Below, piece after piece: positions 8,260-16,832 of a stretch of 46,600 nucleotides of DNA. The notes beneath the pieces are model-generated. The model did no database searches. It was not told the origin of the DNA and was given only the letters and a program-made list of their open reading frames with translations. The stretch is taken from positions 1 to 46,600 of the forward strand of contig NZ_CALART010000093.1 of assembly GCF_937888285.1 (NCBI RefSeq), read 5' to 3'. Both the position numbers and the translations under genes were made by a program. How positions within the stretch are numbered: the stretch's first letter is position 1; each line of letters opens with the position of its first letter. The stretch is from an uncultured Aquimonas sp. (GTDB lineage Bacteria > Pseudomonadota > Gammaproteobacteria > Xanthomonadales > Xanthomonadaceae).

Positions 8260-9600
8260 TCATCCGGTGAAGCGTTCCAGCACGATGAAAGCGTAGACGG
8301 CGACGATGCTGCCGAAGGCGGCGACGCCGCTCATCAGCTGCCAGCGTGGCGCCGGCCAGTAGTGGGCTTGCATCCCGGCCGTTGCCGCCTGGCGCGCCGC
8401 CCAGGCCGCCGCGATGCACAGGCCGAGCAGCAGATACAGCAGGGGCTGATAGGTGCGCGACAGGAACCAGGCGCAGGCCAGGAAGCCCAGCAGGGCCACG
8501 CGCAGGGCTTCGGCCATGCGCGCCTGCGCCGAGCCGGGCTCCGCCAGCTGGGTGACCTGCGACAGCTCGCGCCAGGCCAGCACCAGCAGGGCCACCCAGG
8601 GCAGCAGCCCGAACAGGCCCAGCTCGGCGAAGCAGAGCACAAAGCTGTTGTGCGCGGTCAGCGGATGGTGGTCGGTGAAGGCCCCATAGCCGACGCCGAA
8701 CATCGGGTTCTCGCGGAACATCTGCAGGCCGTCGTACCAGGCGTCGATGCGCTGGCCGGCCGACTGCTCCTGGGTCGAGAACTCGCGCCCCCCGGCGAGA
8801 CCCAGGCCCATGGCGGCGACCAGTCCCACCGTGCCGAGGATTGCGGTGCGCACATTGCCCAGCCAGCGGCGCAGGCCGAGCAGCACCAGCACGGCGACGC
8901 CGAGCACCGCGCCGCGCGAGTGGGTGAGGTAGATCGAGTACAGCATCAGCGCCATCGGCAGGCCGACGATCACGGCATTGCGGATCAGCCGGCGCGGCCG
9001 CCAGGCGAGTGCGAGCAGGGGCAGGCACATCACCAGGGCCTGGCTGAAGTCGTTGGGGTCGTTGAGGATGCCGAGCCCGCGCACGCGCCACAGGTTCTGG
9101 CCGCTGTCGTCCTCGGCCGGCACGCCGGTGTAGCCCGCCGCCAGCAGGTCGGCCTCGCTCCCGGTGCCCTGGCGAAGCACGAAGTCCTCGGCGCGGTAGC
9201 CGGTCTCGAAGGCGTTCACGGTGAACGCTGCCAGCACCAGCATGCACAGGGTCACGGTGGCGAGGGTCCACTGCAGGCGACGCAGGCTGGTGAGGTTCAT
9301 CGCCGCCAGCAGCAGCAGGAGGACCGAGGCGCTGAAGTCGGAGATCGCCTCGACGGCACCCCCGGCCCAGCCATTGGCGATGCGCGACAGCGCGATCGCG
9401 ACGATGAAGGCCAGCAGCAGGCCGGCGTGCACCGGCCGTAGGGCGATGCGACGCTGCATCAGGGTCGAGAACACCGCCGCCGCGAAGGCCAGCAGCCACA
9501 GCACCAGCATCGGCCGCGCTTCCGCCAGGCCCGGCGCGAACAGCTCGACCGGGCGCAGGAAGGTGAAGGCCACATAGAGCAGGAACAGGGCGAAGGCCAT
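8260..9600 (-). CDS. O-antigen ligase / Wzy-type polymerase family membrane protein
   Basis: This is a 446-residue protein with about 11-12 membrane helices. The large periplasmic loop that marks the Wzy_C/O-antigen-ligase family lies about residues 250-310. Family motifs visible are GILNDPNDFSQ, THSRGA (before the loop) and GVGYGAFTDHHP...AHNSFV. Such enzymes polymerise undecaprenyl-linked repeat units or ligate glycans to lipid or protein. It is the first gene of the minus-strand operon 9600-3675. Its start is 199 bp from the divergent GT4 gene at 9800, leaving room for back-to-back promoters, though I see no clear consensus there. Ligase versus polymerase cannot be settled by sequence. Confidence 0.83.
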   Translation of the reverse strand: MAFALFLLYVAFTFLRPVELFAPGLAEARPMLVLWLLAFAAAVFSTLMQRRIALRPVHAGLLLAFIVAIALSRIANGWAGGAVEAISDFSASVLLLLLAAMNLTSLRRLQWTLATVTLCMLVLAAFTVNAFETGYRAEDFVLRQGTGSEADLLAAGYTGVPAEDDSGQNLWRVRGLGILNDPNDFSQALVMCLPLLALAWRPRRLIRNAVIVGLPMALMLYSIYLTHSRGAVLGVAVLVLLGLRRWLGNVRTAILGTVGLVAAMGLGLAGGREFSTQEQSAGQRIDAWYDGLQMFRENPMFGVGYGAFTDHHPLTAHNSFVLCFAELGLFGLLPWVALLVLAWRELSQVTQLAEPGSAQARMAEALRVALLGFLACAWFLSRTYQPLLYLLLGLCIAAAWAARQAATAGMQAHYWPAPRWQLMSGVAAFGSIVAVYAFIVLERFTG

Positions 9601-9799
9601 GGGCGGCGGGTCCGACCCTCAGCCGCGACGCGGGGCGAAGGCCGACGCGGCGACCACAGCGGGCGCGCGCGGCCCGGGGCTGGATGCAAGCCGCGGTCGA
9701 GTCAGCATCACGTTTCAAACCCCTGTTCTGTGCTTTGCATCGCATTTTCTTTGCAATAGACTGCGATGGCAATCACGATTATCGACGAATCCAAGCCCG

Positions 9800-11029
9800 A
9801 TGACCACGAACCCCGTCGCCTCGCCCGCGGCCGTCCAGCGCGTGCTCTACCACCACCGCACCCAGGGCAAGGCCGTGGAGGGCGTGCATATCCGCGGCAT
9901 CACCGACGCCCTGCGCGCCGAGGGGATCGCCGTGGACATCATCAGCCTGCCCGGCGCCGACCCCTATTCCAGCCCCAAGGCGATGTCGCCGACCCAGCAG
10001 GCGCGCAGCTACATGCGCTGGGTGGCCAAGCTGCCGGAGCCGCTGTTCGAGCTGGCCGAGCTCGGCTACAACGCGGTCGCCGGCTGGCGCCTGCTGGCCT
10101 ATCTGCGGCGCCAGCGCGATGTCGGCCTGATCTACGAGCGCTATTCGCTGTTCATGTGCATCACCGTGCTGATCGCGCGGCTGAAGCGGATCCCGCTGAT
10201 TCTGGAGGTCAACGATTCGGCGACGGTGCATCGGGTGCGGCCGCTCTTCTTCCAGCGCCTGGCGATGTGGATCGAGCGCTGGGTATTCCGGCGCGCCGAC
10301 GGCCTGGTCTTCGTGTCCTCGATCTTCCGCGACCGCGCGCGCGCGGCCCACGGCGAGATCGCGCCGGCGATCGTCACTCCGAATGCCGCCAACATCGACA
10401 AGTTCAGCTTCACCCAGGCCCAGCGCGACGAAACCCGGCAGCGCTATGGCCTGGAGGGCAGCGTGGTCTGCGGCTATCTCGGCGCCTTCGTGCCCTGGCA
10501 TGCGATCGACGCCTTCGTGCACCGCATCGCCGACCACCTGGCCGGCGATGCGCAGCTCAAGCTGCTGCTGGTCGGCGACGGCGCGACCTTTCCGGCGCTG
10601 AAGGCATTTGTGGAGCAGCGCGGCCTGTCGGATCGGGTGATCCTGACCGGACGCGTGCCGCACGACGCGGTGCCCGGCCTGCTGGCAGCGATGGACATGG
10701 CCATCCTGCCCAGCGCCGGCGACTACACCTCGCCGGTGAAGCTGTTCGAGTTCATGGCCTGCGCGATCGCGCCGATCGCGCCGGACTTCGAGCCGATCAA
10801 GGAAGTGCTGGTCGAGGACCACACCGGCTGGATGTTCAAGGCCGGCGATCTCGATGCGGCGGTGCAGGCGGTGCTGGAACGCAGCCGCGATCGCGAGGGC
10901 CTGCAGCGGGTCGGCCAGGCCGCGCGCGCCTATGTCGCGGCTGAGCGGCAGTGGCGGCACAACATTCTGCAGCTGCTGGAGTTCCGTGGGGCGCTGCTGG
11001 CCGGGGAGCAGGCGGCGGCGAGCGCTTGA
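9800..11029 (+). CDS. Glycosyltransferase, GT4 family
   Basis: This is a GT-B fold protein. The N-terminal domain begins VLYHHRTQGKAVEGVHIRGI. The C-terminal domain carries LLLVGDGATFPALK and the donor-binding region PSAGDYTSPVKLFEFMACAIAP, equivalent to the EX7E element. The frame stays open upstream to 9599, but 9599-9799 translates to an unlikely arginine-rich stretch and the ATG at 9800 lies just ahead of the conserved first strand, so I place the start there. It stands alone on the plus strand, divergent from the ligase/polymerase operon. It probably adds one sugar to the same glycan. Confidence 0.86.
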   Translation: MTTNPVASPAAVQRVLYHHRTQGKAVEGVHIRGITDALRAEGIAVDIISLPGADPYSSPKAMSPTQQARSYMRWVAKLPEPLFELAELGYNAVAGWRLLAYLRRQRDVGLIYERYSLFMCITVLIARLKRIPLILEVNDSATVHRVRPLFFQRLAMWIERWVFRRADGLVFVSSIFRDRARAAHGEIAPAIVTPNAANIDKFSFTQAQRDETRQRYGLEGSVVCGYLGAFVPWHAIDAFVHRIADHLAGDAQLKLLLVGDGATFPALKAFVEQRGLSDRVILTGRVPHDAVPGLLAAMDMAILPSAGDYTSPVKLFEFMACAIAPIAPDFEPIKEVLVEDHTGWMFKAGDLDAAVQAVLERSRDREGLQRVGQAARAYVAAERQWRHNILQLLEFRGALLAGEQAAASA

Positions 11030-11364
11030 GCGGTTCGCAGGTCTGACGGGGCGGGCGTTGGCGCGCGACGGGCAGATTCGGTCGGGCGGGGGGCGGGGCG
11101 TCGCAGGTTCCGGGGATTCCGCAAGAGTCCTGGTGCGCCACAGGCGCACCCTACTCAAGATGTTTCCGCATCTCGCGAGGGCGTGGTGCGCCACAGGCGC
11201 ACCCTACTTCACAACATTTGTCGCGGCAGTGGAGCTGCGCTCGCGACGGGACGTTCATTGGCCGCCGCACGACGCGGGACACCCGCGTAGGGTGCGCGTG
11301 TCGCGCACCATCGCTCGCCCGTCGGTGCGCCTGCGGCGCACCGACGCCCGCGCATGACCCCCGA
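11030..11364. repeat. Gene-free stretch with a GGTGCGCC/GGCGCACC palindrome family
   Basis: The 335 bp between two convergent glycosyltransferase genes contain two identical 25-bp copies, 11131-11155 and 11184-11208, each built on the hairpin GGTGCGCC ACA GGCGCACC followed by CTACT. A diverged inverted copy (TAGGGTGCGCGTGTCGCGCACCA) lies about 11290-11312, and a fourth palindrome (CGGTGCGCC TGC GGCGCACCG) about 11325-11343. I see no gene here. The hairpins may double as terminators for the two converging genes. Confidence 0.75.
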
Positions 11365-12534
11365 TCAGCGCGCGGCCGTGGCCAACAGCTCTCGACATAC
11401 GCCCAACGTATCCATCGCCACATCGTCCCAGCTGCGCCTCAGGCGCGCTGCCATGCCTGCGTGGTCCCAGTCGCGGCCAAGCGCGTCGCGCAGCGCCGCT
11501 TCCAGCGCCGCAGCGTTGCGCGGCGGCACCAGCAGGCCGCTGTCGGCATCGACGATCTCGCCGGTGCCGCCGACCGTGGTCGCCACCACCGGACGACCGC
11601 AGGCGATCGCCTCGACCACCACGTTGGGATAGCCCTCCGACCAGCTCGGCAGGGTCAGCAGGTCGCAGGCGCCGATCCAGCGCGCCACGCCCTCGGGCTC
11701 GAAGGCGCCGGGCAGGTGCACGGCCTTGCGCAGCCCTCGGGCCTCGATCAGGGCGTCAAGCTCGGCGCGCATCACTCCATCGCCGACCAGCACGAGCTGC
11801 CGGCGCGGGTCTTCTCGATGCAGGGCTTCGAAGGCGGCGAACAGCTCGCGCATGCCCTTGGCCTCGACGAAGCGGCCGACGTAGAGAATCAGCTTCGCCT
11901 GTGGTTCGAGCCCGAGTTCGGCCCGCAGCGCGGCCTGCGCGCGCGGATGGAAGACGCCGGTATCGAAGCCGTTGATCACCGCGCGCGTGCGCTGCGGGTC
12001 GGCGCCGTAGTCGGCAATGGCGGTTTCGCGCATGGCGCGGCTGACGGTGAGCAGGCGGTCGCAGCCGCGCACCACGCGGCGGGTCAGCCAGCGGTTCAGG
12101 CCGGAGCGCACGTGGATGTCCGAGCCGCGCGCGCCGAGCACGCAGGGCAGGCCGAGCGCACGCGCCGCCGCCAGCGCGCCGGCGCCTTCCGGATACAGCC
12201 AGTAGCCAAGCACGAGGTCGGCATCGAAACGCTGGATGCGTGGCTTGAGCGCGCGCCCGCAGACCCAGCCGTTGCTCAGGCGCGAGAGGCCCGGCAGCGC
12301 CGGATAGGTCAGGGCTTCGAGATCGATGCCAGGCAGGCGGTAGTCGCTGCCGACCACGCCTTCCAGAAAGCTGCGCGGCTTCAGGCCCGGCAGGCGCGGG
12401 TAGTCGGCCTGGGCGAAGAACACCCGGACTTCGGCCAGCTTGGACAGCGCGCGCGCGGTTTCGTGGATGTAGCGACCGCGGGTGGGATCGTGGGGAACCG
12501 GCAGGATCGGCGTGACCAGGGCGATGCGGGGCAT
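11365..12534 (-). CDS. Glycosyltransferase, GT4 family
   Basis: The protein is 389 residues from the ATG chosen at 12534, where the sequence begins MPRIALVTPILPVPHDPTRG. The upstream part of the frame, to 12585, runs into a terminator hairpin and is unlikely to be translated. GT4 motifs are GARGSDIHVRS, LILYVGRFVEAKGM, LVLVGDGVMRAELD and PSWSEGYPNVVVEAIACG, the last being the EX7E donor motif. It is monocistronic by position and faces the other GT4 gene across a repeat cluster. Sugar and linkage are unknown. Confidence 0.88.
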   Translation of the reverse strand: MPRIALVTPILPVPHDPTRGRYIHETARALSKLAEVRVFFAQADYPRLPGLKPRSFLEGVVGSDYRLPGIDLEALTYPALPGLSRLSNGWVCGRALKPRIQRFDADLVLGYWLYPEGAGALAAARALGLPCVLGARGSDIHVRSGLNRWLTRRVVRGCDRLLTVSRAMRETAIADYGADPQRTRAVINGFDTGVFHPRAQAALRAELGLEPQAKLILYVGRFVEAKGMRELFAAFEALHREDPRRQLVLVGDGVMRAELDALIEARGLRKAVHLPGAFEPEGVARWIGACDLLTLPSWSEGYPNVVVEAIACGRPVVATTVGGTGEIVDADSGLLVPPRNAAALEAALRDALGRDWDHAGMAARLRRSWDDVAMDTLGVCRELLATAAR

Positions 12535-12556
12535 GGGCGCTCGGCGTCGAAACGGA

Positions 12557-12582
12557 CAGGGCCCGGCGTTGGCCGGGCCCTG
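12557..12582 (-). terminator. Hairpin terminator of the CxxCH-protein gene
   Basis: An 11-bp perfect stem (CAGGGCCCGGC pairing with GCCGGGCCCTG) with a GTTG loop lies 50 bp past the stop codon of the minus-strand gene at 12633. On the minus strand it is followed by only a weak T-rich stretch. It also sits immediately upstream of the glycosyltransferase start at 12534 and so insulates that gene. Confidence 0.7.
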
Positions 12583-12632
12583 CATGTTAAACCGTGAACG
12601 GGTTCGCGGTTTATGGGTCGAGAGCGGCTGCC

Positions 12633-14852
12633 TCAGAGGCCTTCAAAGCCGTGGCCGAAGATCCGCCCGGTCTGTGCGGCGTTCTGCGCCTGCCAGCGAC
12701 CGAGCAGATCGACGAAGGCCTCGGCGACCTGGGTGCTAGCGGGCTGGCCGGAATGGCTGGCGGTATTGACGCCGTGGCAGCCGTCGCAGGCGCGCACTTC
12801 GCCCGGCTGCACGGTGAGCCAATAGCGCTCACGCACCACTGGTTGGCCATTGGGTGCGGTGGTCTGCCAGACCAGGGCGCGGCCGGCAGGGACGAAGGCG
12901 GCCACCGAGCCATCGGCGGCGATCCGCACGCTGCCGCCAGGCGCGCCCGGCGCCGGCGGGTTCTGCGCCAGCGCCTCGGCCTCGTGCATGGGCACCGCCA
13001 GCACCCGGCGCCCGGGACGCGGGCTGCTGCTGCCCAGGGTCAGGCCGCGGATCTGGTCGGCCTGCAGGAACTGCATGTGGCTGATCGTGTAGACGGTGCC
13101 GCTGGCGTTCGGCGGGTTCTGGTGGGTGCTGCCGTCGACGCGGAGATTGAAGGGCTGCTGGCGATCCGCGCGATCGCGGGTGGTGACATCGCGCATCACC
13201 ACCACGCCGAGATTGCGCTCGCGAAGGAAGTCGCGGAAGGCCTGCAGGTCGACGCCCGCCTGGGCGATGGCGGTCTGCTCGGGGGCTTCCAGGGTCTCGG
13301 TCGTCAGCGGTGGCGCGGGGCGCGCCCGCACTTCGACCGCGCCCAGCTCCCACATCGGGCCTTCATAGGTGACCCGCACATCCGGATCCCAGTATTCGAC
13401 GCGGCGGACGATGCCGGTGCTGCCCAGCAGGGGCGTGGCCGCGGCCGCGAGGCTGCCGTTGCTGGCCACGCTCAGCCGGGTCAGGCGGTACTTGTGGCTG
13501 GGGTTGGGGTTGGCCCGCGTGCCGAGCTCGCGGGCCAGCCCGGTGGTGGCCGTGTGCGAGGCGATCACGCTGCCGTCCGACAGCGGCAGCGGATTGCGGT
13601 AGTGGCCGCTGTGGTTGGCCGTGCTGACCGTGCCGCCGGTGTCGGGATGGGTCACTGACTGCAGCTGGATCTGGTCGGGGTTGGCGCCCATCGCGCCGTT
13701 GAAGCGGAGGATCTGGCCACCGCTCAGGGTGCCGAACTCGGGGGCATTCAGCGCATAGAAGCGCCCCGGCTGGGTCGGGTCTTCGGCCAGGTGCAGCAGG
13801 TTCAGCAGGCGATAGCTGTTGCCGCCCGAAGGGATGAAGTCGCGCAGGTTGGCGTCATTGGTGAAGCTGCGCTGGAAGTAGCTGTGCAGCTCGTGGCGGC
13901 CGACATGGTTCAGGGTCAGCGCAGCGGTGCCGTCCTGGTTCACCTGCCAGGGAAAGAAGTGGTTGAAGCGCAGGCCCTCGACCTGCGAGCCGGACACGGC
14001 GATGCGCGGCTCCGGGAAGTGCTCGGTACGCTCGGTGGTGCGCACCGAACCCACGGCCTCCGAGCTGTAGTTGAAGGCGCCGTAGGGGTTGGAGCTGCCT
14101 TCGTTCTGCTGGTCACGCTGCAGATGGTCCCAGCGCGAGAACACCACGCGGCCGGAAGAGTCGACCAGCGGATCGAAGGAGCCCGAGGGCGAGTGCTCCA
14201 GCATCTTCAGCTCGCCGCTGGGGCTGAGCTTCCACAGCCCGCTGACAGTCGGGGTGGACTCGTATTCGTCGAGCTGCGGGTACAGATGACGCTCGCCGCT
14301 GCGCGGACGGTCCGAGGCGAAAATGATCGCGCCGTCCGAGCCATAGGTCGGCTGGATGTTGTTGAAGTTCTGCGGCTGCTCGGCAACCCGGGTGATGACA
14401 GCCGTCTGGCCCTGACCGAGGCCGGTGACCTCGTAGAGCTGCCAGTAGAAGTTGTCGGCGGCGTACTGTTGAGCGGGCGCGCCGACCACCATGCTGAAGA
14501 CCGCCTTGGTGCCCGACCAGTGCACGGCCGGATCGCGCACGGCGATCGAGTTCGCGCCCTGGAAGCTCGCCGCGGTGCCGAAGCCGGCCTCGCGGGTCAG
14601 GTTGCGCAGGCTGCCGTCGGGGTAGCGGATGTACAGATCACCGCCGCGCCCGGTCAGGGCGATGCTGGCGCGGTGGTTGCCGAATACCGAGCCGATCGCC
14701 GCGAAGTCGGCCGAGATCGGCATCTGGGTGACGAACAGGATCGGATGCGGCGTGGTCTGCGGGCTGGTCTGGGCGCGCACCGGTGACGGCGCGGCCAGGG
14801 CCGAGGCCAGGACGAGGGCGATGCTGCTGAAAAAGGCGGGGAGACGGGTCAT
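12633..14852 (-). CDS. Secreted CxxCH protein resembling hydrazine synthase alpha subunit-like proteins
   Basis: This is a 739-residue protein with a Sec signal peptide (residues 1 to about 27, ending VRAQ). Most of the chain is a beta-rich domain with WD-like propeller character: LFVTQMPI at the start, DGAIIFASDRPRSGERHLY, GRVVFSRWDHLQRD, and related strands. Near the C-terminus is one haem-binding motif, CDGCH (residues 689-693), after a segment LTVQPGEVRACDGCHG that is typical of c-type cytochrome-like tails. The architecture resembles proteins annotated with the hydrazine synthase alpha subunit middle domain; I do not infer hydrazine synthesis, since the partner subunits are absent. It is likely periplasmic. 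It sits as a single gene inside a polysaccharide locus, with a terminator hairpin at 12557-12582. Confidence 0.65.
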   Translation of the reverse strand: MTRLPAFFSSIALVLASALAAPSPVRAQTSPQTTPHPILFVTQMPISADFAAIGSVFGNHRASIALTGRGGDLYIRYPDGSLRNLTREAGFGTAASFQGANSIAVRDPAVHWSGTKAVFSMVVGAPAQQYAADNFYWQLYEVTGLGQGQTAVITRVAEQPQNFNNIQPTYGSDGAIIFASDRPRSGERHLYPQLDEYESTPTVSGLWKLSPSGELKMLEHSPSGSFDPLVDSSGRVVFSRWDHLQRDQQNEGSSNPYGAFNYSSEAVGSVRTTERTEHFPEPRIAVSGSQVEGLRFNHFFPWQVNQDGTAALTLNHVGRHELHSYFQRSFTNDANLRDFIPSGGNSYRLLNLLHLAEDPTQPGRFYALNAPEFGTLSGGQILRFNGAMGANPDQIQLQSVTHPDTGGTVSTANHSGHYRNPLPLSDGSVIASHTATTGLARELGTRANPNPSHKYRLTRLSVASNGSLAAAATPLLGSTGIVRRVEYWDPDVRVTYEGPMWELGAVEVRARPAPPLTTETLEAPEQTAIAQAGVDLQAFRDFLRERNLGVVVMRDVTTRDRADRQQPFNLRVDGSTHQNPPNASGTVYTISHMQFLQADQIRGLTLGSSSPRPGRRVLAVPMHEAEALAQNPPAPGAPGGSVRIAADGSVAAFVPAGRALVWQTTAPNGQPVVRERYWLTVQPGEVRACDGCHGVNTASHSGQPASTQVAEAFVDLLGRWQAQNAAQTGRIFGHGFEGL

Positions 14853-15291
14853 GGGCTTGGCACCATTGTTTACAGGGCCAGACTACGGACCCGCCCGACG
14901 CCCTTTCGCGGGGCAGTTGGCACAATCGCGAAACAATTCGGTGATGCATTGCGCAGCTTGAAAAATCCGTTTTGCGACGCTTAGTTGCGATCACATGCTG
15001 AGTGAGAACTGGAACACGTGGGGCGCGGTCGGCGCGGCCGTTCGCCGAGCCTCGGCGAATCTGGCCCGAGGGTCCGCCAAACCACGGGCTGGCATCGGAT
15101 CATTTTTGTGGACTGGCGCACATTTTCGTCGCCCGACTGGTATCTTTGCGCCCCTTCGGAGCCCTGCTCCCGGAGCCCTCCATGGTCCGTCCGATCCCAC
15201 CATCCGCAGGCGCGAATGCCGCGCCGATCCAGAACTCCGGCTCGCTGGTCGCCGCTGCCGGCGCATGCGCCCGCGTGAAAAGGCCCGCGGC
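14853..15291. promoter_or_regulatory. Divergent control region, with a possible 37-codon leader ORF
   Basis: The 439 bp between two divergent genes include the most AT-rich part of this locus (about 14920-15000, with runs such as TTGAAAAATCCGTTTTG), a natural place for promoters of both. A short ORF, ATG 15182 to TGA 15295, would encode 37 residues and ends in an ATGA overlap with the hydrolase start at 15292. It could be a translationally coupled leader peptide, but it has no good ribosome-binding site and no recognisable motif. No other gene is apparent. Confidence 0.4.
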
Positions 15292-16011
15292 ATGAGCGCG
15301 ATCGCGTTCGCGCCCGTCCGGATCCACGGCCTCGACACCTGGCTGGCCGGGCTGCACGCCGCGGCCACGCCGGGCAAGCCCACCGTGCTGGTGGTGCCGC
15401 CCTTTCCCCACGAGTGGCAGCGCGGCTACCGGCTGTTCGCCTTGCTGTCGCAGGCACTGGCCGGGCACGGCATCGGCAGCCTGCGCTTCGATGCCAGCGG
15501 CTGCGGCGACTCCTGCGGCGACGATGAAGCCTTCAGCCTGGACCAGCTGCAGGCGGATCTGCAGCTGGCCCTGGACTGGCTGCGCGCCTTGGGCGCCGGC
15601 CCAATCGTGTTGCTGGGCGTGCGCGCGGGCGCGCTGGCCGCTTCTGCGGTCGCGCAGCGGCAGGGCATGGACTGGATCGGTTGGCAGCCGGTCGCCGTAG
15701 GCAGCGACTACCTCGCAGCGCTTGAAGCGCGCGAGGCCCGCGAGCTGCGCAACCGCAGGCGCTTTGGCGCCCGACTGCCGCTTGGCGAGGTCGATCCGCA
15801 CTGCCTGCTCGGGCATCGTCTGCATCCGGGCCTGCGCGGGCAGCTGCGCTCGGCGCGGGTGGGCCAGCCCGCGCGCTTCAGCGTGGACGCCGAGCTGCCC
15901 GCCGCACTCGCCTCGTGGGTTGAGGAGATCGACCTGGCGACGCCGTTTCCACTGCCGCAGGTGCGTGCGCTGGCGGCCGAGCTGGCGCCGCGCCTGGAGG
16001 CCCGCGCATGA
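15292..16011 (+). CDS. Alpha/beta-hydrolase, exosortase A system-associated hydrolase 2-like
   Basis: The protein is 239 residues from ATG 15292; the frame is open further upstream but that part has no family similarity. Family features are VVPPFPHEWQRGYRLFALL (the family 'PPF..E' motif), LRFDASGCGDSCGD, and LLGVRAGALAA at the nucleophile elbow. The elbow has arginine where a catalytic serine would be; the hydrolase-2 family usually reads GLRLGAL there, so the lack of serine is a family trait rather than damage. This family accompanies exosortase A/EpsH exopolysaccharide loci. It overlaps the second hydrolase by 4 bp. No exosortase gene is visible in the window. Confidence 0.72.
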   Translation: MSAIAFAPVRIHGLDTWLAGLHAAATPGKPTVLVVPPFPHEWQRGYRLFALLSQALAGHGIGSLRFDASGCGDSCGDDEAFSLDQLQADLQLALDWLRALGAGPIVLLGVRAGALAASAVAQRQGMDWIGWQPVAVGSDYLAALEAREARELRNRRRFGARLPLGEVDPHCLLGHRLHPGLRGQLRSARVGQPARFSVDAELPAALASWVEEIDLATPFPLPQVRALAAELAPRLEARA

Positions 16012-16832
16012 GCGAGTCGCTGCTTGAGCTGGGTGCGGGTCGCTTCGGCGTACTGCAGGCGCCAGCGTCCCCCGGCGCCGTCGTCTTCGTGCTGCTGAAC
16101 GCCGGCGCCGTGCACCGTCAGGGCCCCTTCCGGCTCTACGTGCAGCTGGCGCGCCGGCTGGCGGCGAGCGGGTTCGCCAGCTTCCGCTTCGATCAACCCG
16201 GCATTGGCGATGCCGTGCTGGCGGGCGAGCAGCCGCAGCTGGACGGTCTGGCCGCTGTGCTGGACCGGCTGGCGGCGCGCACCGGCTGCCGGCGCTTCGT
16301 GGTGGGCGGCATCTGCAGCGCCGCGGATGCGGCCTGGCAGCTCGCCCTGCAGGACACCCGGGTGTGCGGGCTGCTGCTGCTGGATGCGGTCGCCTATGCG
16401 CCGGGCTGGTATCGGCTCGGCCGCTGGCTGCGGCGACGCTCGCCCTCGGCCATGCTGAGCGCGCTGCTTCGCCGCCTGCGGCCGCAGCGCCATGCCTTGG
16501 CGGGCGCGCCCGCGGCCGTCGAGGCGGACTATCGGAACTGGCCGAAGCCGGAGGAAGCGGGGCCGCAGCTGGCCGGGTTCTGCGCGCGCGGGGTCGAAAC
16601 GCTTGCCCTGTACACCGGCGGCATTGCGCACTACTTCCTGCATCGACGACAGTTCGCGGCCACTTTCGGACCGGCCGCGCAGGATCGCCATGTGCGCTTC
16701 GACTACTGGCCCGAAGTCGATCACCTGTTCTATCGGCCGGCGGATCGCGAGCGCCTGATCGAACACATCTGCGGCTGGGCGCGCGAGCGCTTCGCCGGCG
16801 ACGCGAACGGCCCCCAGCAAGGATCCCCATGA
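16008..16832 (+). CDS. Alpha/beta-hydrolase, exosortase A system-associated hydrolase 1-like
   Basis: This is a 274-residue alpha/beta-hydrolase. It shows VVFVLLNAGAVHRQGPFRLYV, FRFDQPGIGD and the elbow VVGGICSAADAA, where cysteine replaces the usual nucleophilic serine, as I recall for the hydrolase-1 family (GLCDAASAA). A late EVDHLF could supply the catalytic histidine. It probably acts on an acyl or glycan ester during polysaccharide export, but the reaction is not established for the family. It is coupled by ATGA overlaps to the hydrolase upstream and to the GalE-like gene downstream, so the four genes 15292-18188 are one operon. Confidence 0.75.
   Translation: MSESLLELGAGRFGVLQAPASPGAVVFVLLNAGAVHRQGPFRLYVQLARRLAASGFASFRFDQPGIGDAVLAGEQPQLDGLAAVLDRLAARTGCRRFVVGGICSAADAAWQLALQDTRVCGLLLLDAVAYAPGWYRLGRWLRRRSPSAMLSALLRRLRPQRHALAGAPAAVEADYRNWPKPEEAGPQLAGFCARGVETLALYTGGIAHYFLHRRQFAATFGPAAQDRHVRFDYWPEVDHLFYRPADRERLIEHICGWARERFAGDANGPQQGSP

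Noticed and set aside
9599..9799. N-terminal extension of the GT4 glycosyltransferase at 9800
   Set aside because: The extra 67 codons have no glycosyltransferase similarity and overlap the promoter region of the divergent operon.
14921..14945. Sigma-54 promoter (TGGCAC near 14920)
   Set aside because: The second element (TTGC at the right spacing) is missing.
14995..15291. N-terminal extension of the hydrolase at 15292
   Set aside because: Arg/Ala-rich sequence without family similarity; the family start motif begins just after ATG 15292.
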